Positions 10,938 through 22,385 of a stretch of DNA of 64,000 nucleotides are shown piece by piece. The first letter of the stretch is position 1. Each line of letters begins with the position of its first letter. The notes under the pieces are model-generated. The model did not search any database. It saw only the letters and a list, made by a program, of their open reading frames with translations, and was not told the origin of the DNA. Made by a program: the position numbers and the translations under genes. Origin of the DNA: Hirsutella rhossiliensis (lineage: Eukaryota; Ascomycota; Sordariomycetes; Hypocreales; Ophiocordycipitaceae); contig NW_025408670.1 of NCBI RefSeq assembly GCF_020360975.1, positions 1,116,001 through 1,180,000 on the forward strand, given 5' to 3'.

Positions 10938-13254
10938 TTATCGTGGATCAAGCTTCCCTTGACCGGCGGCCCGATGGCTATGAAGAACCATGGAGGAAGG
11001 GCGCGTCTGCTCTGCTCAGGGCATCAAGGAAGAAGGGACGAAGTTCGGATTCTCGTGCCTCGGAGCCAGCTCTTGGTTCTTCGGTGGCAGTGGTTTCGGG
11101 CGGGCGCTCGGTACTCGGGGGAGGGCCGTCGTTGCAAAGGGACCTGACTGAAGAGGGTAGGGTTAACGCTGGTGGCGGAACATGGAGCCGGGGACAAGGC
11201 GACCTTTATCCACTCCACCTCATCTGAGAGAAGTGACTGGCCGTTGTCCTTGGATTGGGCGCAGGAAGCCCAACGGTGGTGCTGGTTTGCAGAGAGAGAA
11301 GGGGGGGGGAGCGCGAGAGAAAGAGCGAGAGAAGAGGCAAGGAGAGAGGGAGGGAGCGAGAGCACGGTCTAAGCGGCCTGAGGGAGTGGGAGGCGAAAAG
11401 GCGAATGGAAGGACGGCCAATGGATTCGGCAGCGCGGCAGTTGAAGCAGGGAAAGGACAAGGAATTGAAAGACATTGAACCCGCTTCTTGAGAAGATGCT
11501 GGACTGACAAGAGGTGTCATCCAAGCCAAGTCGAGGAGCGCCGGAGCAAATGCTCCCTGGCCGTTGTGATAGGCTAGTGCGGCAGATGGCGTTTACGGTG
11601 ACGGGGAAAAAAGCTTCGACGGGCAAAGGCGGAGGCCCCACCCCGGACGAGATGGTCCTCGTGCTTCGTGCCTGCATCTCTCGCTTGCAATGTTTACGAG
11701 CCGCCGTCGTTGAAGAGTGGTTGAGTGCGAAGCGACTCCAAGCGAATCGAATCAAAACCCGACGCCTCGTCTCGGCTCCCCGGCTCCCCGCCCAGCCGCG
11801 ACCCCGGCTGGCTTGGCTCCCCCGCCCCTCGGACCAGACGAGGCAAAAGACGATGATGGATGGATGATTTCCATGGCAGGCAGGGTGCCCACGGAGCCCA
11901 GCCCACGGAGCCCAGCCCACCAATCACCGCCGTCGACGGCGGACAAGGCGGAATTGAGGAATGCGAGTGTGGCGTCCCGAACCGCTGGGGCCGGATGGGT
12001 GCGACGCGGGCAGGAGGCGGATCCAGAAAAAGCACGCGCTGTTTCTGCGGTCTCGGCAGTCCTGGATCAGGGTCTCTCCACCCACGAGCTAACTTGGTGC
12101 CCGACGCCACAAGGGGCCAACCGTGGCACCGCCTTTGCCACCTATCCTGTCCCGTCAGGCACATGGCAAAGTCGCCACGCGCGACGCTGCACGCATCGAA
12201 ACCGCCACTCCAGAAGGGCCGTCGCCACTCGATGACGAAAGCCAATCGCGGCGCAACAGCCTGATAGGCCGAGGCGAGCCGGAGATGACATGCGGGAGCG
12301 CTCGCACCTGCATGGTAAGCAAGATTGCCATTGATAAAGCCCCGCGCCACAGGGCGATGTATTTTTGGCTTTTGCCCCCCCCTCCCCCCGGGTTCACAGC
12401 CTCGTTTGTCTTGGGAGACTTTCTGCAAGATTGGTCGGGAGCAACAGATTGGAGGCAGCATGCTGTCATTGCAGCCCAAGCCCAGACCCAGCAATCGTAT
12501 GTACATTCCACTGCCCGCGACTTTATGTACAGTCTAGCGCTATCAAATAACTACATGTTTCTGAAGGGGTGAAGAAGAAGAGGCAGCAGCGAAAACAAAA
12601 GGCCAAGGCCGAGGTTCGTATAATTATACGGTGCGACAGTTGCGCGGTCCCGGGCCGAAGATGCTCCGTCCTCTCTGCCAACGAGACAAGTACTTGCCCG
12701 CCGTTCTCAGCGTGTGCAGGTACCTTCTAGCCGTCTCCAAAGGGCGACAGCCGGAGCCGGAGACAAAGCTCCTTTTCCATCTCCTCTTTTCTTCCCACTT
12801 TTCCAATTTTTCAATTTTTATACAGTCGTCTGTTCTTTCATGTACATCAGCCCGCCCAACCGCAGAGGGCCAGCCGTGCGTCGGTTGGCGCCAATGGCTC
12901 CTCGGCTAGCCTGGCTGGGGTCAAGCTTCGGCCAGGTCAGCGCCCCATTCTCGCCACGCGGGTGGGCCTCGACAGATACCAGGTATCCCCCAGCTGCCCT
13001 ACGCGGCAACGCCTCTGGTGGCGTGACCTTGGCTCCCGAAGGGCGTCGCGACGATTCAAAGCAAGACGAAGCATAAACTGCGTTGCGTATGCAATGTCAA
13101 GCCACTGTCAAGCCTTGTGTCTTGTCCTCGCCTTTGGGCTGCTCGGGTTGCGACGTCGATGCCGACCTGACGGTCGGGCTCCGATGGAGTGCGGATGGAC
13201 CCCGTGACAGGGCGGCCGTCGAGCCCGACCAACGGTGTTCAGCCGGCCCTACCG
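10938..13254. other. Region without a supported gene
   Basis: Contains a GA-rich tract at about 11285-11370, a short tandem repeat at 11889-11920 (two copies of CCACGGAGCCCAGC) and GC-rich sequence with long chance frames on both strands (for example minus 11694-12506), none with recognisable domains. Upstream sequence of the minus-strand small Cys gene is presumably included. Confidence 0.5.
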
Positions 13255-13935
13255 CTATCGTGGCAGCGACTCCTGCGAATATACCGATGCCGAGTCCGAG
13301 AGTCCTGACGGAGAGCCGAGTGGCGACAGACATCGTGGCGGGAGCTCGAGATCTGGCAGGACCGGTGGCAGCGGCGACACTTGTCCAGACCCGCCGCCTG
13401 GCCACGTGTCGATCCCGGGCCGTTGGTCGCCGCCGCCCTCCGATGGCCACAACTGCCTCTTCGGCGAACGCGCCGGAACCCGAGGCCTCTGTGGCTCTGC
13501 CGGGACGGCTGCCGCGGCCAGGACCGATGGCCACTGCGTCTGCCGGTTGACCTTGGCCCTTTCCGCGCGCTCGTGGCGCGGCACCTCTCGGATAAAGGGG
13601 TCTGCGGGCCGTGTGTGCTCGTACCGGACCGTGATCAGCTCATCCGCCATGTGCCTTTGTCCGTCAGATGCGCTTGCTCTTGCACCCGGTTGGAGATGAC
13701 TCTTGAACGACGAGACGCTCGCCCTGGCGGCGTGTCCCACTCTCCGTCCGAGTCGCGCCCCCTGCTCGCCGCCGCGTTCCTGGCAGCGGGTGCACAAGTG
13801 GCCGGGTATTTCCGCCATGTGACGGTTGGCGCAGAGCTTCCCCTTGGCTCGCGCCGCTGGACAGTGTTGTTGAATGTCCTCAAACGAGATTGCACATCGC
13901 GGGCAGACCCTGCTGACAATTGTACACGAACACAT
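13255..13935 (-). CDS. Cys-rich hypothetical protein, 226 aa
   Basis: The frame is open from 14100, but the protein-like part begins at the ATG at 13935 (MCSCTIVSRVCPRCAISF). The first 60 residues hold a likely zinc-binding cluster: C-x7-C-x2-C, QQHCPAA, KLCANRH, then GHLCTRCQERGG. The rest is basic and then low-complexity, ending SGLSDSASVYSQESLPR. This matches the general style of short fungal MC...CPxC hypothetical proteins, whose function is unknown to me. A 3n intron in the variable middle cannot be excluded. I infer no function beyond metal binding. Confidence 0.6.
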   Translation of the reverse strand: MCSCTIVSRVCPRCAISFEDIQQHCPAARAKGKLCANRHMAEIPGHLCTRCQERGGEQGARLGRRVGHAARASVSSFKSHLQPGARASASDGQRHMADELITVRYEHTRPADPFIREVPRHERAERAKVNRQTQWPSVLAAAAVPAEPQRPRVPARSPKRQLWPSEGGGDQRPGIDTWPGGGSGQVSPLPPVLPDLELPPRCLSPLGSPSGLSDSASVYSQESLPR

Positions 13936-15470
13936 GCTTGACGACTGCTGTCGGATCCGCAGCACAAGGCGATGCGGCAGGGCGGCAAGGGCGTGCTTTG
14001 GCTTCGGCAAATATCCCTTCCAGAGGGCGCGGGTGCGGATAGGCGGCGACGGAAGCTTCTTCTGGCTTGCTTTGCTGTTCTTGTTGCGTGCTATGCTCAC
14101 GAATCCTCCTCAGGGTGTTTTCCATCGTTTACGTGATTCGGCCTTCCTTATATCAGTGGTTGGTCATGCCTTGGCGGGGGGTGGACGCTCTTTGTTCCCA
14201 AAACGACCGGAGCTTTGTGCCAATCGGCGCGCGCGTCGATGTTGAACAGCTCGGCGCGGACATGGTGGTTCAGACGCAGTTCGACTCTTGATCGCTGCGG
14301 CCTGTGATCCGTGCGGCTTCTACGCTCGCTTACCGCGTACCGACCGTTTGATTCTTTTGTTTCCTGCTGCGTCTGGGGATGATGCTCTTCTGGCGATGTA
14401 CGGATTGAAGCTGCCATCGCCCGCTGCGTAAATCAGTTGACGAAGGGGATGGGCGAGTAGAAGACCCCGAGCAGCAACTATCCTGCGCTTGAAGACACGA
14501 CCATGGCAATAGACTGGGATGGCACGGTAAAGCAACTTGCCGTCAAGAAGAGGGCGACGCTTGCACGGAATCCTTCCACCCAGATACGTGAGGCGCCTTG
14601 GACATGGTGCTGACTGAACCCAGAGGCAAAGAAAGTGCGGAGGATGCGGAGGCGGGGGAGAGTGCGTCATCGTCACCTCTCTTTAGACGGTTGTCAATTC
14701 TTTCACCTCTGACGCAGGCACGCTTCAAAGGCAGGCCTCAACGGCGGCATGCTGGTCCCCCATTCATCCTCCAGTGGCTGGCGCCTACATCGTCGCTGTT
14801 CACTAACCCCCCAGACCCTGATCTGGCGCTGTTCTGCTTTTGCCGACCATTGAGAAAGGGCGGTGGTCGACCGACTCCCCCCTTTCGAGAGTGTGGTTGG
14901 GCCGCTCCATTGTGTCGACTTGTCTACGCTTCTGGCTTGGCACCAACACGCTTTGTTGGAAGGCCTTCGATGTCGGTCGCGATTTCCTCATAGGGCTACT
15001 CCTGCGAAAAGTGCTGATGACAATAAATCTTGCTCTAGACGTTGAAGTCTGTCGGGAACTTGCAGCCCCTTTTCCGATTCGGGCATAATTAGCCGGCCAG
15101 GGTCTTGTGCCTGGCCTAGGGTCTGTAAGGTACAAGGTCATCCTTTGCTGGTTCCGGATCTGGCGCAGACCGCTTTCCGGGAAAAAGCAACGAGAAGTGA
15201 GGGTCGGAGGCGGAGTGAACCGCTGGGGTTCTCGACTACGAATGCAAGGGTAACATAACATCAGCTCGAGGCTCATCTCATCCACTATCGCAACAAGGCC
15301 CAACAGGCCGAACTCGGGTCCAGAGCATCATTAAAAGCAGGGACCAAGTAACCAAGAGATATATGCATGCTATTAACCAATCCAAGTGGGTAGTCGGTCA
15401 TGCACACCAGCCGTGCACACGCGACACGCGAAATAAAACATGAAACTCGGAGCATCCCGCCCAAGCGCCG
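13936..15470. other. Region without a supported gene
   Basis: Upstream of the 226-aa gene and downstream of the permease. Open frames at minus 14320-14676 and 14803-15303 lack recognisable features. The permease 3'UTR should occupy the right end. Confidence 0.5.
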
Positions 15471-17138
15471 CTAGGCAAGCCAGAACCAGACTTTCTGCAA
15501 CCAATTCTTGGGCACGCGCTCCTCGTCCATGGCCTCGAGCTCGTCCATTTCCCTCTTGCCGGTGATGGCGTCCATCTCCGAGGTGGGGATGTACATGGGT
15601 GTTCGGAAGTAGAGTTTGTGGCCAATGTACAAGACGAGGAAGGCCGGAATCGTGACGTAGGCGGCGACAAAGTCGCTGGCATTGAAGGGCATAAAGGTCT
15701 GGAAGCCGTTTGTGATAATGAGGAGGGAAACGACGACTAGGGTGGCGTAGGTGGCATAGGGCTGCAGGGGCGTGCGGTAGGGCAGCGAGTTGAACAGGTT
15801 GTTGTACTCGAGGGCGCGCCGAAAGCGCAGGTAGGTGATCATGATGACGACCCAAGCAATGAATCCCGATATGGTCGAAATGTTGACGAACCAGGTGAAG
15901 ATGGTGGCGCCCGAATTGGAGACGTTGAGAAAGGCCAAGAGGCCGAAGCTCCAGGTGAAGAGCACGGCGAGATAGGGGACGCCTTTGCGGTTGGTGACGC
16001 TGAACCACTTGGGCGCCTGGCCGCTGAGGGACATGGAGTACAGGATGCGACTGCCCGAGTAGAGGAACGAGTTGCCGGCGGACCAGGCCGAGGTGAGGAT
16101 TGCGGCGTTGATGATGTGCTCGAGGACGGGGATGCCAGCGTTTTGGATGCCAATGACAAAGGGTGAGGCGCTGGCGTCCGATTTGCCGTCCTTGGTGGCG
16201 CCGAGGAGTCTGGGGTCGTCGGAGCGGACGAGGATGCCGATGATGAGCGACGAGATGCCGTAGAAGATGGCGAGGCGCCAGACGAAGCGGCGGGCAGCCT
16301 TGGGGATGTTGCGGCGCGGGGCGACGGTCTCGCCGGCGGCAATGGCGATGAGCTCGGGTGAGGTGACGAAGGCGAAGCCGGCCGTGACAAAGGCGTGCCA
16401 GTAGCCGAGGAAGCGGCCGGTGGAGCCGGGCACCTTGTAGGGGACAAAGGCGCCCGGGTCGTTCCAGAAGGCGAAGCCGCGGACGCCCGTCTGGTTGGGT
16501 CCTCCACCAAAGAAGATGACCCAGCCTAGGATGATGAGGCCGCAGATGGTGATGAGCTTGATGCTGGCGAACCAGAACTCGGCCTCGCCAAAGAAGCTGA
16601 CTGCGATAATGTTGAGGAGAAGCATGACGACAAGGACGATGGCGATCCACACGCCGACTGACACGGGGGGCTTCCAGTAGTCGATGATGATGCCGGCGGC
16701 CGTGGCCTCTGCGCCGATCAACATGGAGTAGGCATACCAGTAGTTATACCCCGCGGCAAAGGCGAGGCTGGGGTCGAGGAAGCGGCCGACAAAGTAGGGG
16801 ACAGTGATGCCGCGCATGGGCAGGTACGTGGTCATCTCGGCGAGGTTGTTCATGACGTTCCACACGACGAGCATCATGGAGATGTAGGCCATGAACAGCG
16901 GCGCCGGGCCAGTGCTCGCGAGGATGCTGCCCGAGCCAACAAACAAACCGGTGCCTATTGCGCCACCGAGGGCTATGAACTGGATTTGCCTGCTCTTGAG
17001 GCCGCGCTCGAGCTGGTCGTGCTTCGCGGCGAGGTTGTACTCTGCCGTCTCGGCGGGGCGGCTGGCTTCGGGGTTGAGGTCATAGGCGCCAGGCCCGCCG
17101 CCGCCGTCGAGCGACGCGTGGGCGCCTTCCTTTTCCAT
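15471..17138 (-). CDS. Amino-acid permease (APC superfamily, fungal YAT type)
   Basis: Plasma-membrane amino-acid importer, 555 residues, intronless. A cytosolic N-tail of about 45 residues ends in HDQLERGLKSRQIQFIALGG. The consensus first-helix motif GGAIGTGLFVGSGSIL follows, then EMTTYLPMRG, FAAGYNYWYAYSML, ITICGLIILGWVIFFGG, FAFVTSPELIAIAAGE, LTSAWSAGNSFLYSGSR and KGVPYLAVLF, all standard for yeast-type permeases. Twelve hydrophobic helices can be followed, and length and order are full. The C-tail ends with VPKNWLQKVWFWLA, a typical W-rich terminus. Substrate range cannot be set from sequence; related fungal proteins include general and dicarboxylic amino-acid permeases. Confidence 0.92.
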   Translation of the reverse strand: MEKEGAHASLDGGGGPGAYDLNPEASRPAETAEYNLAAKHDQLERGLKSRQIQFIALGGAIGTGLFVGSGSILASTGPAPLFMAYISMMLVVWNVMNNLAEMTTYLPMRGITVPYFVGRFLDPSLAFAAGYNYWYAYSMLIGAEATAAGIIIDYWKPPVSVGVWIAIVLVVMLLLNIIAVSFFGEAEFWFASIKLITICGLIILGWVIFFGGGPNQTGVRGFAFWNDPGAFVPYKVPGSTGRFLGYWHAFVTAGFAFVTSPELIAIAAGETVAPRRNIPKAARRFVWRLAIFYGISSLIIGILVRSDDPRLLGATKDGKSDASASPFVIGIQNAGIPVLEHIINAAILTSAWSAGNSFLYSGSRILYSMSLSGQAPKWFSVTNRKGVPYLAVLFTWSFGLLAFLNVSNSGATIFTWFVNISTISGFIAWVVIMITYLRFRRALEYNNLFNSLPYRTPLQPYATYATLVVVSLLIITNGFQTFMPFNASDFVAAYVTIPAFLVLYIGHKLYFRTPMYIPTSEMDAITGKREMDELEAMDEERVPKNWLQKVWFWLA

Positions 17139-19819
17139 CGTGGCAGGCGGCGAGATGGGGTAAGCGGACCGCCGCAGCAGGATTCAATGGAAATGGCGCA
17201 GGGCTCGTGATGGGCGCGCGGAGTGGCGAGAGGGCGCGGACGAGGCAGTTGTTGTCGCGATCCGGAAACGGATTGGGCCCGGGGTGGTTCGGGGCGGATG
17301 ACGAGGGCTGCTGGTCGGTCGGTGGCTGATGGCCGATAGTCGTCGTTGAGCCAAGCAAATGCGACGAGGAGCGAGAGCGACTGTTGGAAGAGGGTGAGGA
17401 AGAAGGCGTCTCGAGAGGGGGGAGAAGGAGGAGAATGACGGGAGAAGAGAATGACGGGAGAAGAGAAGGAAGGAAGCGGAGGGGTCCTACCTATCTAAGC
17501 GACTGCAGAAACACGGGCTTCTAGAACGGGGCAAAAACATAAAGTGGGGCCCGGGGACGCGAGGCTAATCTGCATGAGCCCGAGGTACCGGATACCTCGC
17601 CCCGCACTCGGGGCTCCTGCTTGCGGGGCACGGGGGTACATGCGTGTACTTCTGGCGGGCCTGGGTACACGTACGTAACGGAAATCCGCTCCGAGAAACA
17701 GGCCGGACGCGCGTGACCGTGCTGGATTCTTTGAAACCCCGTTTGTCGGCTTGGCCGCTGGCAGGAGCCTCCATTGCACCGGTGAATTGCATGCGCCGCG
17801 TAGAGCTGCCCACGAAGAGGTGGCATCCCCCGCCCCCGGAATCAGGACCAGTCGACGAACATTGCCATCGGGCCTGGAACCACGAGGATACGTGATAGCC
17901 GATCTCAAGAGTCGGCTTGTTCTTTGATCTCATGGAGATGAAGGCGGCATCTCGTGATGAAAGGCGGCTTTCCCAGTGGCATCGGCGCCGACGGGCTCGA
18001 GGTAAAAGAGTGTGTTGGGTGTCCGGACAGGTCGGACGGACTGGCTCATGGCGGATTTCGTGCTGCGCAACAAAGGCTCATTGTCATGAGGGCTTCTTTT
18101 CGCGTGTAACAGGAGCCGCCACACTATCTATATAGAGAGCGGAAGGCCGGCCAGACGGCCAACAGGTGCCGCCATGTGATGCGGACCGACAAGCCCGTCA
18201 CGCGCCGGGCCGGTCATCTATTTTACCGCCTCATTTGATGTCTGATTGGTTGGCTCGCTGCAGGTCGCCTTTTATCTCAGGCGAGCCGCAGAAGTTTGGG
18301 CTGCCGCCTACTAACTTATAGTACTGTATTGTACGGTGATGAAGAGGGTCTTTCGAGACAGGCCGGCAACAGGCCCAATCCTCCTCTCCAACCCCTCGAC
18401 TGCTGCGGCCATCTCCCCTTACCATCCAACAAGCGCAAAGACCGTCGCAGCGTCGACCATGGCGACAGGCTTGAACATTCTCGCGGGGCCGTACGTCTTG
18501 GGCTTCCAGCTCGAACATCAACAACTCGACGCCGTCGTCATGCCCGACTTGCAGGGCGTGGCCAACAATGCAGAGCTCCTTGAGCAACTTCGCCAGCGCC
18601 GCTTCGGTCCTACCGCTCACCGTCGCCCGACGCCGACGATGGCGACGAAGCTCCCGTCCTTTGGCCCACGTCAGCGTGAGACCAAGCCGCTGTAGACATG
18701 GAGCTGCTACGAGGGGGCGACCGCCCAAAGGCCGACAAGGCGCAAGGCGTGGCCACCCATGAAGGGGGGGCGGCGGCGAAAGGGGGCGCTGCAGCATGTG
18801 GGTTTGTTTGGCTGTTTATGTTTGCCGACGCTGCCCTGCTTTTACATACTGTACACACACATACACGCACGCACGCACGCACATCATACTCATACACATG
18901 GGGAGGTGCTTGCTTGATGGCTCGAACTGCACTTGGGCTACCTATATCGGCATGGCATCATCCCCATTCCCCAGTATGGAGTAACTACCGAGTACAGTTT
19001 CAAGCTCCCATGTTCCCTCCGGTACCGCCGAGACCAGCCCCCCGCACTCGCGGCGGTACCCCGTACAGGCGCCGCGATAAGCCAGCCACTTTTGAGTTGG
19101 TACCAATGCCCTGGTTTTGTGTGATTGTTGCTTTCCCGGTGCTTTGGGGCTGATGCAACCTATTTCTGCCAATGGAAGCCGGGCCCAACCTGGTATGCAC
19201 CTGTAAGTGCAAAGCATGTCGTCCAAGCCAAGCAATAAAAGGCCGCACCAGGCAGCAAGTAGCCCGGACTTGGGTGGCGGACAAGGAACCCGTTCGCTGA
19301 GGCGCAGTGCGGCCTTTTCCGAACCGATACGAAGAGGGACTGTGATTGCGCGCGAGTGATATCAGCGAACAATGGGGCCAAGTTATGGTAGGTGCTGTAC
19401 TTTGTACACACTTTGTATATAGGCAGGTACCTACTTTGTACATATGTACCTACAGTAAGGCGCTGCTGACGATTGTCCCGACGCGCCGTCTGTTCGCTCC
19501 TCGACTCAACTTGATAAACTCCAACTCCTACTGTGCGTGCCGGCCACGATCAAATCCCGACGCCGGCCGTGCATGTGTCCTCGAAACCCGAGACTCGCGC
19601 ACTGCATGCTTCACCCTACCCTTTCCACGTGCGCTGCTCGGTGCCGCCAAGGTCCCTTTTGTTATCTCCAGCTTTTACATACCCCATATACCGCAGGGAT
19701 GGCTGTTATATCCTGTGCGGGGCCCCATGTCTCTGTCGGCCCTTTGCGTCTTGTCTCGTCTCGTCTTCCTTCTCGCCCACGTCTTTCTCCTCCTCCAGTC
19801 CGACTTCCGCCCCGGCGCC
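17139..19819. other. Region without a supported gene
   Basis: The permease promoter should lie at the left end (GA-rich, with a repeated GAATGACGGGAGAAGA at about 17434-17466). Palindromic GTACC motifs occur around 17640-17690 and 19420-19460. Opposing frames at 18231-18797 (minus) and 18336-18695 (plus) overlap each other and neither is recognisable. Confidence 0.5.
18852..18883. repeat. (AC)n/(ACGC)n microsatellite
   Basis: ACACACACATACACGCACGC continuing as ACGC units; simple sequence, no gene. Confidence 0.85.
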
Positions 19820-20309
19820 ATGTCTGCTCCGGAGCTCACCCACGGGGGAAAAGCGTGTCAGCCAAGCTCAACTCGCGGGCTTGCGCACGCACCTCGGGCC
19901 AGACTGGGATGGACTGATTGCCGAGTCAGGTATCTGGCATGACGGCGGGTGGACCCTCAGCATTCCCTCACTCTCCAGCATATATACCAAGTAACTCCGT
20001 AAGACCGACTTCGGCATCGCATCCCGCCCCCCCCCCCCGCATGACGTCCTGCGGCCCGACGGAAGCCGCGCCTCGGAGCTCGGCCGCTCCGCACCGCTTG
20101 GGCCGTTGCTCGACGCGACTCATGGCATTGCTCAAGTTGAGTATGGCTATTACACATCCAAAGATCATCACTGTAATGCATTTCTCGCCAAGCAGCCACT
20201 GTCCCATCTTGATACCTTGAGCCGCGCAATGAGCCAATCGCTATACCGCCCCTCGTATGCCAATATGGACTACTGCAACTTCGCCTCGGCCCAGCGGATG
20301 TCGATATGA
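19820..20309 (+). pseudogene. Broken coding remnant, unknown protein
   Basis: A CT-rich leader precedes an ATG at 19820 (MSAPELTH). The protein-like continuation (GEKRVSQAQLAGLRTHLGPD, WDGLIAESG) is in another frame. After a possible intron, another protein-like stretch follows (LRPDGSRASELGR, LLDATHGIAQVEYGYYTSKD, HHCNAFLAKQPLSHLDTLSR). The pieces cannot be joined into one clean model by splice sites I can see, and a run of 12 C (20027-20038) lies between them. I read it as a decayed gene of unknown function; an unusual intron layout is the alternative. Confidence 0.35.
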
Positions 20310-22085
20310 CCAGACACAAGTAGTCTGTGCCACTGTGGCCATCGTTCGCCGTGGTCGCAACATCATTCACCACCTTGTCCTCGGGTGCTCATGGCATTCT
20401 CGGGTCCATTTGCTGACACGCCTCGCGGGAACCATGATGGCCGCCTACATCCTGCGTCTGTATTGGTCCAAGAGCTTATCCCCCTTGATTTGTGTAGGAC
20501 GTCCAACTGCTAACCTTCCCGTATACCTCCGACAGGTTCGCTATCGAGACGATGATGGCTTTTGTGATCGGCATATACCTTCAATAACCACGAATAATCT
20601 CTTACCAACCATTGACATTCTTTCACGTGGCATTGAATAGTCGCTTATCTTGCGTCAGGCGGAATGACCACTACATCCCGATTCGGCTGCAACTGAAGCT
20701 CGTTTCTATGATTAGTGTGCCCACTGGTAGGGACCTAGCCAAAGAGGCTGACGGTGACGGTGTTGAGCGGTAGTATTACGATGCATGGTTTCATCAATGT
20801 CTACTGCGCCTTGCCCTCTGCTTGGACCATCCGGCCGGCGTCCAAGAGTCTCCAGGCACCATCGTGTAACACTGTGACGCGAGCCATCGTCCATTCAACC
20901 TCGGCATTCTGTACGTGGACCGTGACCGCGTTGTTACCCTTCCCTTTCCCCTAGGCCTTTGACCCCTCGCCGTGCTCGTGAAATTGACGTCTCCGACAAT
21001 GACTAGCCGCTCCGCTGCCGGCTGAGCATCACATCCAGCCGCTGCTGGTCTGTCTTGAACCCCAGGAGCCACTTTTCGTCGTGCCAAGGCGATACACGGG
21101 CTAGCCCGACGTTTTCAGGATCGTTAACGGCACCAAGGCGGCCAGGGGAGCTGTCTTAGCCATCAACTTCCCTTTTGTTTGATACCGCCGGGGAGAGCCA
21201 GTGTTGTCCACGCTGAGAACACATGGCAGCAAGGTATTGCCCCAGACCGAAGGCAAAGTCGGGCCGGCTCTTATTAGCAGCCTCGTCAACTTGCTCCAGC
21301 CGACAAACGGCTCCTGGCGTGACCGATTTGGGGCTGTGCAGTGGGCGTCTGTCCGGCGCATAATCTCCTTGAAGAGACCCTCAATCTTATCCGGCTCCAA
21401 GATAGTACCACTCTCGTACTCTTGCTGCCGGTGGCGACAGCGCCGAGACTCTCGAGTTCTGGCCTCTTGTCGACGGACTCTAAGATGGTCTCGGACAAGG
21501 GTGTCTCGGGCACTGGTGACTCAAGCCGGCGCGTCCCTGGCGAGCGGAGGATCACAAAAAAATCACAAGGCCAGGGATATGCCGAACTTCCACCGCGCGC
21601 CTTCCAAGAGGAGCTGGGGCGGCGCTGTCCCTGTCGCATAGGTGTTGGCGATATCTCCTCCTGAGACTGATACTCCGCAGGTCGTCGGTCATAGCATGCT
21701 CCTCCTGACGTCGAGATTATATTGTCTTCCTTAAATCTGGCTACAAGGATTCATACGCCGATGACTCTCTCTTTAGTCGCCATCTGTCTCAAGGCTGTCG
21801 AGGCGCCAGATTTTGGGATGCGCATGGCTGGGCATATATTGTGCTTGGCAACTCTGCTACCCTAAAGGAAGGCTCTCGCATGCCACCACTTAGAGTTCGC
21901 AGGTTAGAACTTGGAGTAAATACAATATAGGTGTCAGCCTATCAAACTTTATCTGGAATTGCCACTCCCTCTAGTCTGTCTAAAGCCGAGTTGAAGTTCT
22001 AGTGTTTGATCCTTTCGTTCTATGTCTTGTCGACCCATAGGGGCGGTCACTTGAAAGAGATTGGGACCATCTACACGCCTGCGCA
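20310..22085. other. Degenerate region, no intact gene
   Basis: Short frames on both strands. The minus frame 21286-21639 contains RPELESLGAVATGSKSTRVV and the minus frame 21101-21400 contains MEPDKIEGLFKEIMRR, which look like decayed coding sequence. I could not tie them to a family. Confidence 0.4.
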
Positions 22086-22385
22086 TTAGCGCTTGGAGGG
22101 GGAAAGGACGGGGTGTCTATGGTAGACGCCGTCTTTCACCAGGTCGGCGTCCAAATCATACACTTCGTCAGTTAGAAGCCGACGCCCTCGTTGGTATGCC
22201 CCGTTGTTATCACGCTTCTAGTCTGTAAACCCCGCGGTGTTGGACATGAGATGTCGGAGTAGCACGGCCTCATTCTTGTAGAGCTGAATAGCGCGCCGGA
22301 ATCCTCCTAGGCTAAGCCGTGGCGGTCGACGCGAGCTTCGTTCGGAGAAGTGCTGGCGAAAAGCGAGGTCCTCCGTGCAGGCGGC
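22086..22385 (-). pseudogene. Stop-interrupted coding remnant
   Basis: One minus-strand frame reads clearly protein-like text across about 100 codons: GGFRRAIQLYKNEAVLLRH, LMSNTAGFTD, one TAG, then KRDNNGAYQRGRRLLTDEVY, DLDADLVKDGVYHRHPVLSP, ending SKR and TAA. The single internal TAG fits a C-to-T change at a Gln codon. It is the most convincing part of the decayed 20-22.8 kb stretch. I suspect the C-terminal part of a fungal transposon-type recombinase or other repeat-encoded protein, but recall alone does not settle it. Confidence 0.4.

Noticed and set aside
11694..12506. 270-codon minus frame
   Set aside because: GC-rich, Pro/Arg/Gly-biased and matched by open frames on the other strand; no domain, signal or splice evidence.
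15839..16650. Long minus frames inside the permease gene
   Set aside because: Out-of-frame shadows of the amino-acid permease.
18231..18797. Opposing frames around 18.2-18.8 kb
   Set aside because: They overlap on opposite strands and neither shows a known motif or a plausible splice structure.
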